A stretch of DNA of 64,000 bases from Symbiodinium microadriaticum (taxonomy: Eukaryota > Sar > Dinophyceae > Suessiales > Symbiodiniaceae), in assembly GCA_001939145.1 (NCBI GenBank), contig LSRX01000338.1, positions 555,649 through 619,648 of the forward strand. The letters run 5' to 3'. The stretch's first letter is position 1, and every line of letters starts with the position of its first letter. Shown piece after piece: positions 44,284 to 55,061 of this stretch. Below the pieces are notes generated by a model. It was not told the DNA's origin, searched no databases, and saw nothing but the letters and a program-made list of their open reading frames with translations. The position numbers were made by a program, and so were the translations under genes.

Positions 44284-44450
44284 AACATTGCCGCACAGTT
44301 GCCCTGATGGACCGCTTTTTGTAATAACATTGGGCCGATTGTCCGCGCTTTGTAATAACATTATGGCCGATTGGCCGCTTCTTGTAACAGCATTGGGGCC
44401 GATTCGCCGCTTTGTGTCATAAAATTGGGGCCGATTGACCGCGTTTCGTA
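44284..44450. repeat. 33-34-bp tandem repeat
   Basis: Five units of GGCCGATTGNCCGC then TTTGTAATAACATTG, with increasing divergence to the right. Confidence 0.88.
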
Positions 44451-44471
44451 AGGTTTCAATATACATATGAA

Positions 44472-44570
44472 TAGTTCTCAAAATTAGGGTCCCTTTTCAG
44501 GTCCCCAATACAGTACAGCACCGTTATAAAAAGGACCCCGAAAAAGGGGCCCTAATTTAGAAGAGCCACC
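44472..44570. mobile_element. MITE-like palindromic element with 8-bp target duplication
   Basis: Inverted ends: TTCTCAAAATTAGGGTCCC and the inverse of CTTCTAAATTAGGGCCCC. CATATGAA is present on both sides (44464-44471 and 44571-44578), a perfect 8-bp target-site duplication. The core TTATAAAAAGGACCCC relates it to family A. Confidence 0.82.
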
Positions 44571-44599
44571 CATATGAAAGAGAGTGTTTAGACTTTTTT

Positions 44600-46040
44600 G
44601 GGGGGTTTTGTTGTGCCGGGGGGATAGGGTGTGGTTCTCTGAGTTAGGATTCCTCTTGGGCCCGGCGATGATGTGCCCTTTAAAAAGGGTTTGGGGTTTA
44701 CGGTGTAGGTTTTTTTCGAAGGGCTTCGGGTTTAGGTTCTTGTAAGGGCTAAGGGTTTTTGGGGTTTAACGTAAAATTTGGTGATCCTGCAAGGGATCCC
44801 GTGCGTAGAGAACGCAGGGACGCGAAGGGTCAGTGGTTTGAGCAGCTTGGGATTTTGCGCATGGAGTTGGAGGCGTTCGGGCTTTGTGATATAGCTTGGC
44901 GCTGTTCTTGAAGGCTTAGAGCTTCAGTTTCAAAACTTCGTGGCTACAGGCTTTCGGACCTACGGCTTAAGTTGGTGAAGGTTGTAGGTTTGGGTTTCAG
45001 GGTCCTGGGATTCAGGAGCCCAGTGAAAGTGGAGCTACCATAGGGTCCTTCATGATTGNGGGTGGGGGGGGTGGGTTTCTATTGGACCTTTTTTGTGATA
45101 CTACCCTTGAACTCTTGAACCCTTGATTGGCTACTATACAATCATGCGAGAGAAACCCCGGAACCCAGGTGACCCCTAAACCCTGCATCCCTGACCACAT
45201 GCCCTTAACCCTGAACCCGGCCCTAAATCTTTGCACCCGGATGCCTCAATCCTGAACCCCGGGCTCTAAACCCGTGAACCCTGAAGCCAGAAAGCTTAAA
45301 GCCTCAACCCTCAACCCAAACCCCAAAATGCAAAAGCCCTGAAACCTACACCCTAAACCTTGAACCATGACCCCAAAGCTCTCAAACCCACCACTGAGGC
45401 TACCACTTTCAGCTCTCGGATCGTGAGTCCCTATTTGCAGGGGCAGCTTCAAGAAGCAGGGCTTTGGATTGAGGAGTTTCGCACGGCATAGCATGGAATA
45501 GTCTAGTCTAGTCTGGTCTAGTCTTTGTATTTTTACTCGACTTGCAATGGTAAAACTCGACTACTATGAGCAGCAGCAGCAGCAGCAGCAGCCTGTTTTT
45601 GTAGGGTTCTGCCGTTTGGGTTCTACTGTATACAGGTAGGAGGGGCTTCAGCAACTATTCGCAACGTCAGATCTGGTGGGCCTTCACCGAATACAGGGGC
45701 CTTAAGAATAGGAGTAGGATTTGGGAGTTTACTATGACTATGTGATGGACCGTGGCGAATAATATTCATTAGTTGCAAATCAAAAGCTTGGGCCTGTATA
45801 TCTTGCTCAAGGACAAAACTTAAGCCAGGAACAACAAAAGTAACGAATATTCGTCGGCCTTGCAGTCCGCAGGCAGATCCATAAACTTTTACCAAAAGAA
45901 GAATCTGAGCATCGAAACAAACATCCCAGCAGCGAGTCGAAACTAGCATCCGTCGAGCGACAGACCCCGAACGCTTGGTCGAGGGCCTGAAGCCTTACAG
46001 CCCGAGCACCCATGCGAAATGAGAGACGGAAAGGTGAGGG
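44600..46040. other. No gene recognised
   Basis: Contains a single N (45059) beside a poly-G run, a (GCA)n tract (about 45563-45592) and short telomere-like tracts. Confidence 0.4.
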
Positions 46041-46047
46041 TAAAGCC

Positions 46048-48418
46048 TCACCGTCTGTCCTGGACACGCCAACGGTTATTGGCCTTGCTTACGACAACGT
46101 CCGTCCTCGGAAAAGGGATGGCCGTACCCAGACCACCTCTGGCGTAGCTAAAGAGTAACCCCAAACCATGCCCCATTTCCTCTGGGCGTCGTTTTTCGGG
46201 GTTTAGGGTCTGCCTGGGCCCCTGGGCGCAGGGGCCCCCAGTCTTACTACTCCGAAACATGTGGCCAAGAGTACTCAACTGTGCGGCCTCAGATGCCTCA
46301 GAATCAGAATGCATCTCCCGCCTGTTGGAACTTATGCCCCAGTCTCCGAAGCATGTTGCCAAGAAGCGATGCCGTGTTGCATAAGGCCGGCACAGCTGAA
46401 ATTGTTCCAAGGCTTTGAAACACCGCCGTGTTGGCCAAAAGCTTCGCTCAAGCGTTCAAGCATCGGTTTGCAAGCATCCACCTGGAGTCGGTGGGGCTCC
46501 ATCAGGCGTGGAAAGAGTTGTGCAGCTCGAATTCCGGCCACTCCGTTCTGACCGTTTCGAGTGCCACCTGCACCCAACCGCCCAAGCGTACGTACGCACG
46601 CTGCCTGCAAGTACCGGCATGCACCGCACATGTCCCCTATGCCCTAGCAACACATGCATGACCTACACACTCTGCTCCGACCTTGCATTGGCATCGATGG
46701 TCTCCGGTCCTCCGAAAACACGAACTTGACCCCCAGGAAGCCGGGTCAGTCGTTCGCGAGATAAATGCTTCAGAGCCTGGCCTGACAATAAATGGTGCAC
46801 ATGGGCGTCACAGACGATGAGAACACACCTTTCCAGTCTGGAAATTCCCGTGCCTTCGCAGTACATCCGCAGTACTCAGCCCGACGATGCACGAACAGGC
46901 TTGTCACCGTTTGCGCAAACTTGACAACATGACTTTGCAGTTGCACGGTGTCCACGAACGTGTGGTCGAATCGGTGAAGTGTAATGTGCAAACTTCGGCG
47001 CTTGAATCCGCCAACAAACCTGAGTAGAACAAGTGGAACGGCTTCACTTTCAGAAGAAATCTGCTCGCAATCCGCTTGGATTTGCCCGTCTTCGGCTTGG
47101 AAATGCGCTGGCCCCAGCAGAAATCACGAGAGATCACGTTTCTAAATGCTTCGAAGACAGAACCGGAGTCCTGACATGTAGAAAGGACAGCGTTCCACAG
47201 CATGACCAATCGCGCCAGCGGCCGGCTGATGCTGGAAACGGTGGGGCGCAGACCCCAACTCTGCCACACGGCCAAACGGCCCTTTCGACTGGCGGACGTA
47301 ATGAACGAAGCGCCGCTTATTGTCGGGCGAAAAGTAGATAAAGTAGATCATGGACGCCACCTGCACTAGCATTCCGCTCTATGGAAGCAGCAAGCCTCCG
47401 CTTGTGCCAGTGCTTCCGCGCGGCCAAGGCACGGAATTCTTGCCACGCACGTAGAAGCACAAAATGGAGGCCAGGAACGGGTCCACCATGAACTTCTTGG
47501 TCAAGCGCCCTGCTGCGTGTGCATGGTCACGCGTTCGGCCACGACACTTCACAAACGTCGTTTTGCTGAGCAATCGGATCGGTCCGCTGCAGCATCCGCA
47601 GCCATCCAGTGGACCTTAGAGCAAAAAGAAGTCTCCTCTTCCTGAGCACAGCCATGTCATTGAAGCACAACGGACTTTAAGGAAGCATCAAACCACAGGC
47701 AGTCTGTGATTTCCAGCTGCATCTACCGGTCTACGGGAGTCGTGGACAAGTCCTGGAAACCTATACTACGCTTCGCAGTTCAATCATGCCCCCGCATGTT
47801 TCGCCAAGGAACATGGAGGCGCACATTCCTCGGGCCTTTCCAGCTTGCTGGAGGGCCCCGCCGCTTCGTGAAACAACTGGAAGCTGCAACATGAGTGGCT
47901 TTCGCTACCTCTTCCGCGCTTGTGCCGAAGTCCCAGGTGTAGCCCAACACTCCGGACTGGATCTCTAGGCCCGGAGGCTCCATTCGGGAGGGCAGCAGCA
48001 AAACGAACACTGAGCAGTTGGCCTCGAGCATCCTGCATTGTGCTGCTGCAGAACAAAGTCACCGCCTCAACCTGTGCCTCATGATGTCCTCCAGGAAGCT
48101 TTCCGCGAGACAAAACGTCATGTTGCTTTCCTGCGACCGCCCCGTCGATGAAGAGCATTTCCTCATGGACAGCTGCTGTTCACGGCGACCGAGAGCTGCT
48201 TTAAAGTCTTCGACGCTTGGCGCTTTCATGTCTGATGGCACGGAGCGGAACTCTGCTTTGGCCACTTTGCACTGGTGTTTGTAACTTCGCGGATTCGCGG
48301 GTGCTGCAGCAAATGCGCAGTACAAACAACTCGCCACGCCGTCACGAATCCGCAACCACGAAAACTCTGCTTTCCATCTGAAGGCGCAAGCCTTCAATAT
48401 GCCACAGCACTGAGACAT
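46048..48418 (-). pseudogene. Decayed mobile-element-like coding region
   Basis: Protein-like minus-strand segments follow one another in changing frames, as expected for frameshift decay. 48418-48059: WLRIRDGVASCLYCAFAAAP, with C-x2-C and YKHQC that could form a BED/TTF-like zinc finger, then APSVEDFKAALGRREQQLSM. About 47980-47800: GVLGYTWDFGTSAEEVAKAT then FTKRRGPP. 47573-47379: RDHAHAAGRLTKKFMVDPFL then ASILCFYVRGKNSVPW. 47275-46904: RLVMLWNAVLSTCQDSGSVF. 46991-46770: HRFDHTFVDTVQLQSHVVKF. A zinc finger at the start followed by a long body would suit a hAT-like transposon, but no DDE triad could be placed. Confidence 0.5.
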
Positions 48419-48424
48419 AAAGCG

Positions 48425-49230
48425 CTATTGTGCAGTCGCGCACCCCTGTCGCTTAGCCCCGCGACATGCGCCGCACGCAGGACGCTCACACAAAACAGCT
48501 AAGCCTAACAACCATCGAAAGATGCACGGTGCGCGCACAGTGTTACGTCCTGACACGGTGCACATGTACAAAACAGAGAACCCCCCCTGGGAAGGAGGCA
48601 TGCTGTGTTTTCTTTGGAAAAGCAAGGCAGGGAGTAGCGTATCCGGAAAGACATGGTGCAAACTATCCCTGGCTTCCCAATTCCACAGACTTGCTGAAAC
48701 AAATGGAGAGCGTCAGACCTAATCCGACACTTCACCATGCCAGCATTTTCAACCCAAGCACCTGGGACGCAACCAGTGTCTGGGCGTCTGCGTCGCCTCG
48801 CCAACGAGCAGCGCTCATGTCCACGGCCTGGGCCAACGAACCGATGCTCGAACCGACTGATATGGTCGCTGTAGGATAACTCAAGGCTTTCGTGTGCTTT
48901 TGTTATGTGAATTCTCAGCCCATGACAAAGAAGCAGACGAGAAGTGGAACCCAATCTCATGAACATGAGAGTCATCACCCTGTCAGCTTGTTCACACCCA
49001 GAAAAAATGAAGGGACGCAACCAGCACATCGGCTTCTGCGTCTCTCCGTCGACGAGCAATTCACAAATTCCGCGCCAGCCGCGGCCTGGGTCCCTAAGCG
49101 TGTCTGCGGCCGGCTCTGCCTGCACCAGTGCACGCACTCTCGTTCTGCCACCGTCGCCGGCACCGCCTCCACACAGTTCGGAGCGGGAGTGGGTTCCTCC
49201 AGATCGATTTGGGTCTGTCAATGAGCCTCG
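48425..49230. other. GC-rich region with two related segments, coding unclear
   Basis: A 238-codon minus frame (48505-49221) overlaps other open frames. Segments at 48769 (GGGACGCAACCAGTGTCTGG) and 49014 (GGACGCAACCAGCACATCGG) and their followers are related, an old internal duplication. This could be the upstream part of the decayed element. Confidence 0.35.
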
Positions 49231-49894
49231 CCTTTCGTCTGCCTATTTCATGTACTGATTCTACAAGGTCTCTCTCGCGGTCTCGGCTGCGTGTGCTGCT
49301 GTGTTCCTGTGAGTTTCGCGCCTCCTGGGCCACAGCAGTCGTGGGAGGTGCCTGGCGAGAGCTGTACTGTGAGGAAAATAAGAGTCTGAACGAGTTCTGC
49401 GTTGTAGTGCCCTTTGTTCCTATCCTCCACCACGTCGCGGTGAGTGCCTCGAGCGTGTCAACGTTTAAACAGCAGGAGGGCTGCAAGACTCGTCCACATG
49501 CCCCTGCCACTCCTGATCCGCACTGTGGCAACCGTGCATCCGTCAAGCAAGCGAGCCCCTCGGCTGTAAATAGCAAAATGCAAGCGCATTCGACGGCTCG
49601 GTTTCCGAACCTCAATGGACGCTTTCCAAAACCCTCTTGAACACCCGACTACCTGTATAAACACCGAAACCCTGCAGGAGCAAGAAATGTAAGAACATCT
49701 AATATCTCCCAAGAATAAAAATAATGCAGAAAAAAGCTAAAAAACCCTAAACCATAATAGAGTATAGTTCGGGTGGCCGGGGTGGGTTTACGAGCAACGC
49801 GAGCACGCGGACCGGGGTGCTTCACGCCCGAACGCGCGACCTCGCCTGGCACACCCTAAACCCCAAACCCTAAACCCTACGGAATGCGCGCTAC

Positions 49895-49980
49895 GTGATT
49901 TTCCCCAATCCACGAGGCGGCCTCCAGCGCTTTCTTCGCACCGGAGCGGCGCCTCTTCGCCGAGAGCGGGGTCCTGGCAC
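49895..49980 (-). CDS. Basic exon, unknown protein
   Basis: Reads PLSAKRRRSGAKKALEAASW then IGENH, donor ATCAC|GTAGCG. CCCTAAA on the left and TTTAGGG on the right. Confidence 0.5.
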
Positions 49981-50099
49981 TTGTGACCCCTCTAGGTTTA
50001 GGGTTTACGGGTTGGGGTTTAGAGTTTAGGGTTATCTCTCGCCCCCCACCTCCTCCCTCTCCCTCTCCTTGTCACTGTTGCATACAGAAATGAGCACGC

Positions 50100-50155
50100 T
50101 TGCACGCGCACACGCGCACGCACGCGGACACACACACACACACAACACACACAAT
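50100..50155. repeat. (CA)n-type microsatellite
   Basis: CGCACG then CACA repeats. Confidence 0.85.
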
Positions 50156-50397
50156 GCAAGTTGCAGGACAATCGAACATGTGGTCTTCTCTTTTGTTTTT
50201 AGGCTAGATGATTAGATGCATGTTTGGGGAGGATTGTTGTGCCTATAGGTGTACGTGTGTATGTGTGTCTGTGCGTACGTATGCATGTACGTATGTTTGT
50301 GTGTATGGATGCATGCATGCAGTGCGTAAATGCAAATAATGTGCATGTATGCATGTTTGCATGTATACCGGTATGCATTTGTGCATGCATGCATGCA

Positions 50398-50545
50398 CGG
50401 ATGGGTGGATGGGTGCGTGGATGGATGGATGGATGGATGGATGGATGGATGGATGGATGGATGGATGGATGGATGGATGGATGGATGGATGGATGGCTGG
50501 ATGGCTGGCTGGCTGGCTGGATGGCTGGCTGGTTGGCTGGCTGGT
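50398..50545. repeat. (GGAT)n then (GGCT)n tetranucleotide tract
   Basis: About 25 GGAT units pass into GGCT units. The frames MDGWMDGW and HPSIHPSI are by-products. Confidence 0.95.
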
Positions 50546-51004
50546 GGCTAGGCAGGGATGCGCACGTGCGTGCATGGACGCATACATACATGCACGCCAT
50601 GGGGTGTTGTGGTGAGAATAACAACTTGAAGCGAGGGACATGGGAGTCAATGCTTCTTCTGTCCCGAAAAGGTATCCCTACGCAGCGACTCTTTTTGCAA
50701 TCTCTGCAAGTGTCGAGTTGCGAACGTTGAGGAGGGAAGCCAGCAGCAATCCTATTCATGGAGGAGCCGAATCGCCAGCTGTATTTACTTCACAAGGGCT
50801 CAGGGTTTTAAGCCCCTCAACCCTCCTGTCCGAAGCCCCCCTAAGCAATCGTTTAAGTAAGACCAGCACAGCCCCGAACCCCTAAAGCTTAAAATCAGAT
50901 TGCCAGATCCCCCAAGCCTGAACCCCTCAATCGTAACACCCGAAGCCGGCAGATCCGACCCTCCTTTAGCAAGGAGTATACCTCAAATCGTATTCAGGAT
51001 TTTT

Positions 51005-51095
51005 CCCTCAGCATGATGCTGCTCCTGAGGCCCTTTGGTGAGGCCTTCGTCTTCTCCTTTCTCTCCTTGGACGAGGCGTAAGAATGTTGTTGAGT
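51005..51095 (-). CDS. Lysine-rich exon, unknown protein
   Basis: Reads ASSKERKEKTKASPKGLRSS then IMLREKS. Charged, with a stop soon after. Together with 52011-52093 it may form part of one basic protein. Confidence 0.38.
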
Positions 51096-51197
51096 GACTG
51101 GTGGAAAAAAGCTTTCGGGTTTGGGGTTTAGGGTCGCTGTGGGGCTACCACCAGGTTCAGCATAAGGCTGAAGATACAGTAAAGGTCACTGTAAGGG

Positions 51198-51741
51198 TTA
51201 TCGCAAAGGATCTATAAATGAAGAGTTTCGGGTTGAGGGTCTAGGGTTTAGCACGACAGTGGTTAAATAGGGGCGTGTCTCCAAAAACAAGCTAGTTTCG
51301 GGACGCTTTGGAGTGCAGGGCTTCTTGCTGGTCACTACCAAGCCCAAACCGTCAATCTCAGAAACTGAACTGCACAGGAACCTCACGAGTGTGACCATAC
51401 CGGCCCAGCTGCAGGCGTCGATTTTGCCTGCGCATCCGCACCTGCTCTCCGCAGGCCGGCTGATACGATTCTTGTGATGTGTAATGTTTGCCAGTAACTG
51501 TCCGGACACATTGAAATTCAACCGAGTTCCCCAGAAGTGACACGGGCATGTATCGACGAATCCAATGGAAAGCGGGCTGGAAAGAGGGTGCATGCCTACA
51601 TTTTTGTTTGGCAAACGCCCGCCGGAACTCCAGTTCCTGAGCCCTACCTGGAAATTCAGGCGACTTAGTACATCTTTTTTGAGCAAGGTTATGTGTGGGC
51701 TCCCGATTGACATTAATCAAAACTCTGCTTGCAAAGACCAC
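51198..51741 (-). CDS. Overlapping open frames, uncertain
   Basis: Two minus frames (51358-51741 and 51198-51713) overlap. One reads YMPVSLLGNSVEFQCVRTVT, the other ITLLKKDVLSRLNFQVGLRN. Only one can be real and neither has a known domain. Confidence 0.25.
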
Positions 51742-52010
51742 CCCATTCCTCCAAACAAAGCTTTCTTCCTGCGATCACCGTAGGGGTCTCAGATTGTCCT
51801 GAACTTGGGGAGCCCGCTCAAAGCAATCCTAATGCCTCAAGCGCAAGCCTGCTCGGTCCAGGCGACTTTAAACTAAAAACCCAACCCTAAACCCCTACAC
51901 CCTAAATCCCTATAACTCCTAAACCCCTCAACCCCTAACCCCTAAACCCCAAACCCTAAACCCCTAAACCCCCAAACCCTAAACCCCTAAACCCCTATAA
52001 ATCCCTACAC

Positions 52011-52093
52011 CCTGCGCGCTTTCCGGGCAACTTCGCCGTGCGGGCCCCGCCTGAGGGCTTCGTGTTCTCCGCTTTGGGCTTTCGGTTCTCATC
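52011..52093 (-). CDS. Lysine-rich exon, unknown protein
   Basis: Acceptor GGCTCAG|GAT; reads DENRKPKAENTKPSGGARTA then KLPGKRA; donor GCAGG|GTGTAGGG, inside a telomere-like repeat. CCCTAAA tract to the left (51870-52010). Confidence 0.52.
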
Positions 52094-52120
52094 CTGAGCC
52101 AAGGAGCTGAGGGGGAACTG

Positions 52121-52221
52121 CCCAGAGACTCCAATATCCCTTAATTAAGGAATATACGTTGAATCTTAATCGGGTTCCTAATATAATTTAAGGTATATTC
52201 CTTAATTTAGGAGTCTCTGGG
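52121..52221. mobile_element. MITE-like palindromic element, family C
   Basis: 101 bp with perfect 12-bp inverted ends CCCAGAGACTCC/GGAGTCTCTGGG, then TTAATTAAGGAATATAC and its near inverse GGTATATTCCTTAATTTAG. No coding capacity. Confidence 0.82.
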
Positions 52222-52540
52222 TGGAGGGTAGCCCAGAATTTATCCTAAACCCTTCACTCTAAACCCTAAATTTGGGTTTAGGGGTTTAGGGGTTTAGGGG
52301 TTTAGGGTTCAGGGGTTGGGGGGTTTAGGGTTTAGACCCTAAGCCTGAAGCGGGGACCGAGCTTTCTACTGCATCCTGACTGAGGATCTGTGATGCTCCC
52401 TTTTTTTGAGGTCAAGAGCTGTAGGGTGTCGGGGTTAAGCTTTTACTCGCGACTAGCAGCACCGGGCTTTGTAATCAGGGGTCGATGCCCAAGACCTCAA
52501 GTTGAGTTAACACCGAAACCGAAACCGTACGGTGTCTAAA

Positions 52541-52610
52541 GATTAGACAAGGCTTTGGGACCTAACATACTAAAGCTGTGTCGCAAAAATAGACAAGGCT
52601 TTGGGACATA
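52541..52610. repeat. 23-bp direct repeat, spaced
   Basis: TAGACAAGGCTTTGGGAC plus C/ATAAC occurs twice with about 30 bp between. Confidence 0.8.
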
Positions 52611-52750
52611 ACTGCGGAATCCTATAACCAACGAGTCAGGCCCCTATCTTCAGCCCTTCTCTAGTTAGGGTATGGGTTTTTAGGGCTCCGATCGCATGCG
52701 CAGGCTAAACCCTAAACCCTAAACCCTAAACCCCTAAACCCTAAACTTAC

Positions 52751-52804
52751 GGCCCTGGGTTCAGGCGAGAGGCCGAGTTTGGGCGCTTTCGCTTGGCCGG
52801 TGTC
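52751..52804 (-). CDS. Exon, unknown protein, with donor GTAAGTTTAGGG
   Basis: 18 codons: DTGQAKAPKLGLSPEPRA. Acceptor TTGGAG|GAC. The donor is a consensus GTAAGT that runs directly into TTTAGGG repeats in the coding sense. Flanked by CCCTAAA left and TTTAGGG right. Confidence 0.58.
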
Positions 52805-52916
52805 CTCCAAGGGGCCAGGCTTTGGAGTCTAGGGCTTTAGGGTTTAGGGTTTAGGGGTTCAGGGATTTAGGGTTTAGGGTTCAGGCTTTTGAGGCAAATT
52901 GCGGGTTTAGTGTTTT

Positions 52917-53000
52917 TTTTGAGGTGCTTTGGGACTTTCTCTCCGCAGAGGTCGAGCGGCAGCCCTAAGGCCAGCAATATCATAACAGGCTCCTCAGAAG
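52917..53000 (-). CDS. Possible exon, unknown protein
   Basis: Reads GVTSEEPVMILLALGLPLDL then CGEKVPKHL. Acceptor possibilities are weak. On the plus strand CTCTCCGCAG|AGG also resembles an acceptor, so strand is not settled. Confidence 0.38.
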
Positions 53001-53938
53001 TCACCCCCGCTTAGGGCTTGGGGTTTCAGCTTAAGTTTGGGGCTTAGGATTTAGTGAATTTAGTGCTTAGGGTTTAGGGTTTATGGCTCACATTTTGGCT
53101 CAGCGTGCCGGCTTTTTTGGCTTTAGGGCTTCAAGGCTTCAACCCTTGCAGTGTAGGGTTGTTTTGCGCTTCTGGTTCTGGGGGTGTGGGTTCAGGCCGA
53201 AGGCTTTGGGGGTTTAGGCTCCAAGCTTCGGGCGCATTCCAAAACCAAGGGTTTTGGGGTTTATGGTTTAGGGTTTAGGGTTTTGGGTTTTGGATTTAGG
53301 GTTTATAGGGGTTTAGGGTTTAGGGTTTAGGGTTTAGGGGTTTAGGGTTTAGGGTTCAGGGCTTATACGGTTTAGGGTTGAGGGTTGAGGGTTGAGGGTT
53401 CTACAATCAGAGGCCTCGTGGACCTATAAAGCCTCGCCCGGCCTCACCGGTGAGGGCGGCCGAGCTGGCTCTGCGGGCGGTGCTGCCTCCAGAAGGCTGC
53501 AGCGGCTCGAAAGTGGAACATAAATCTCGAGTTCTTGAGAGCAATCAGCACCAAACCCTAAACCCCAAAGGTCCTATATCCCAAGCCCGACGGTGGAGAA
53601 CAACAAAGTCCAAACTGAAAGCCCGTAATTACCTGCAACATCCGAGAAGATGTCTCCTAACCTTAGCGCGGCTCGAGATCCTGAACCCTCAACCCCTAGA
53701 CATAAGCCGTAAACCCTAAACCCCTCAACCCCGCAACCCTAAACCCTAAACCCCTCAACCCCTCAACCGTGTAAGCCCTGAACCCTAAAGCCTAAATCCC
53801 TGATTCCCAAACCCTCCTCTCTAAACCCTAAACCCCTAAACCCTAAACCCTAAATCCCCCTAAACCCTCCTCCCCAAACCCCAAACCCTAAACCCTAAAC
53901 CCTAAATCCCTCAACCGCGAACCCTCCTCCCTAAACCC

Positions 53939-54026
53939 TGAAGCCTGGAGCGCTTTCGACCGCCCGGCTTCGTTAGCAGGGCTGGGGCTTCGGTGCGGTT
54001 TCTGCAGCCCTGGAACTTCAGACGCT
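53939..54026 (-). CDS. Exon, unknown basic protein
   Basis: Acceptor CTTTCTGAG|CGT; reads RLKFQGCRNRTEAPALLTKP then GGRKRSRLQ; donor TTCAGG|GTTTAGGG. The intron begins directly with a telomere-like unit. Confidence 0.52.
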
Positions 54027-54209
54027 CAGAAAGACGACAAGCTATAGGGGTTTAGGGCCTTTTGGGTTTAGGGCGTGGGGTTTAGGGCTTAAGGGTTAGG
54101 CGCTTAGGGTTTAGGGTTCGGGGTTTAGGGCTTAGGGTTTGGGATGAGGTTAGCTCTGAAGCAAAACATGCCCACAAAGGGTTTAGGGTTTAGGGTTTAC
54201 AGGTACACA

Positions 54210-54530
54210 CGACCACCTAAACCCTAAACCTCAAAAGCCCAAGCCCTACACCCCACCACCTAAGCCCTTAAGCCCTTAACCCTAAACCCTTAGCCCTAAA
54301 CCCTACAAATCCTAAACCCTAACCCCTAAACCCTACAATGACAAATCCTAAACCCTAAACCCTAAGCCCTAAACCCTACAAATCCGAAACCCTAAACCCT
54401 CAGCCCTAAACCCTACAAATCCTAAACCCGAAGCCCTTAAGCACTAAACCCTACAAATCCGAAACCCTAAACCCTAAGCCCTACAGATCCTAAACCCTAA
54501 ACCCCAAGCGCAAAGCCCTACAAATCTTGT
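54210..54530. repeat. CCCTAAA tract with inserted ACAAATCC, higher-order repeat
   Basis: Repeating CCCTACAAATCCTAAACCCT with AAACCCTAAGCCCT, unit roughly 40 bp, about seven copies. Another case of telomere-like DNA absorbed into a longer tandem unit. Confidence 0.88.
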
Positions 54531-54990
54531 AAGGCCATCATCCGATGCTTGGAAGACTTGCAACCTTATCGGCCCCCAGAGTCTAGCTAGGCCTGGAGAC
54601 CCCGACTCCCATATGCAAAACCCAGATATAGCCTAGGGTTTAGGGTTTCGGGTTCAGAATGATTTCTGCATGAATCAGGTCTGACAAGTTAGTGATAAGA
54701 TCCCTCGTAGTGCCGATACAATCATATCAAAACATACCATAGAACCCTATTCTGATTGTTAAAGCCCCGATATATTGTTCTACCGCTCGGCCATGACAGT
54801 TAACGCTTCGGAAGCTCCTTAAACCCTAAACCCTAAACCCCTAAACCCTAAACCCCTAAACCCTAAACCCCTAAACCTCTAAACCCCTAAACCCCGAACC
54901 CCATAAACCCTTAAACCCTAAACCCTAAACCGCTAAACCCTAAACCCCTAAACCCTAAAGCTTGGAAGCCCCGAACCCGGTCTTTTTCAC

Positions 54991-55061
54991 TGGCTCTTGC
55001 TCCACGTCACCACTGACCCGTCTGCCAGCACAGCAGCGAACATGTCCGAACCTGCACATGC
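54991..55061 (-). CDS. RCC1-like exon (second gene), last one recognised
   Basis: Encodes ACAGSDMFAAVLADGSVVTW then SKS. Acceptor ACCGAG|GCA, donor AGCCA|GTGAAA. Later exons towards 53 kb are not recognisable as repeats. Confidence 0.8.
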
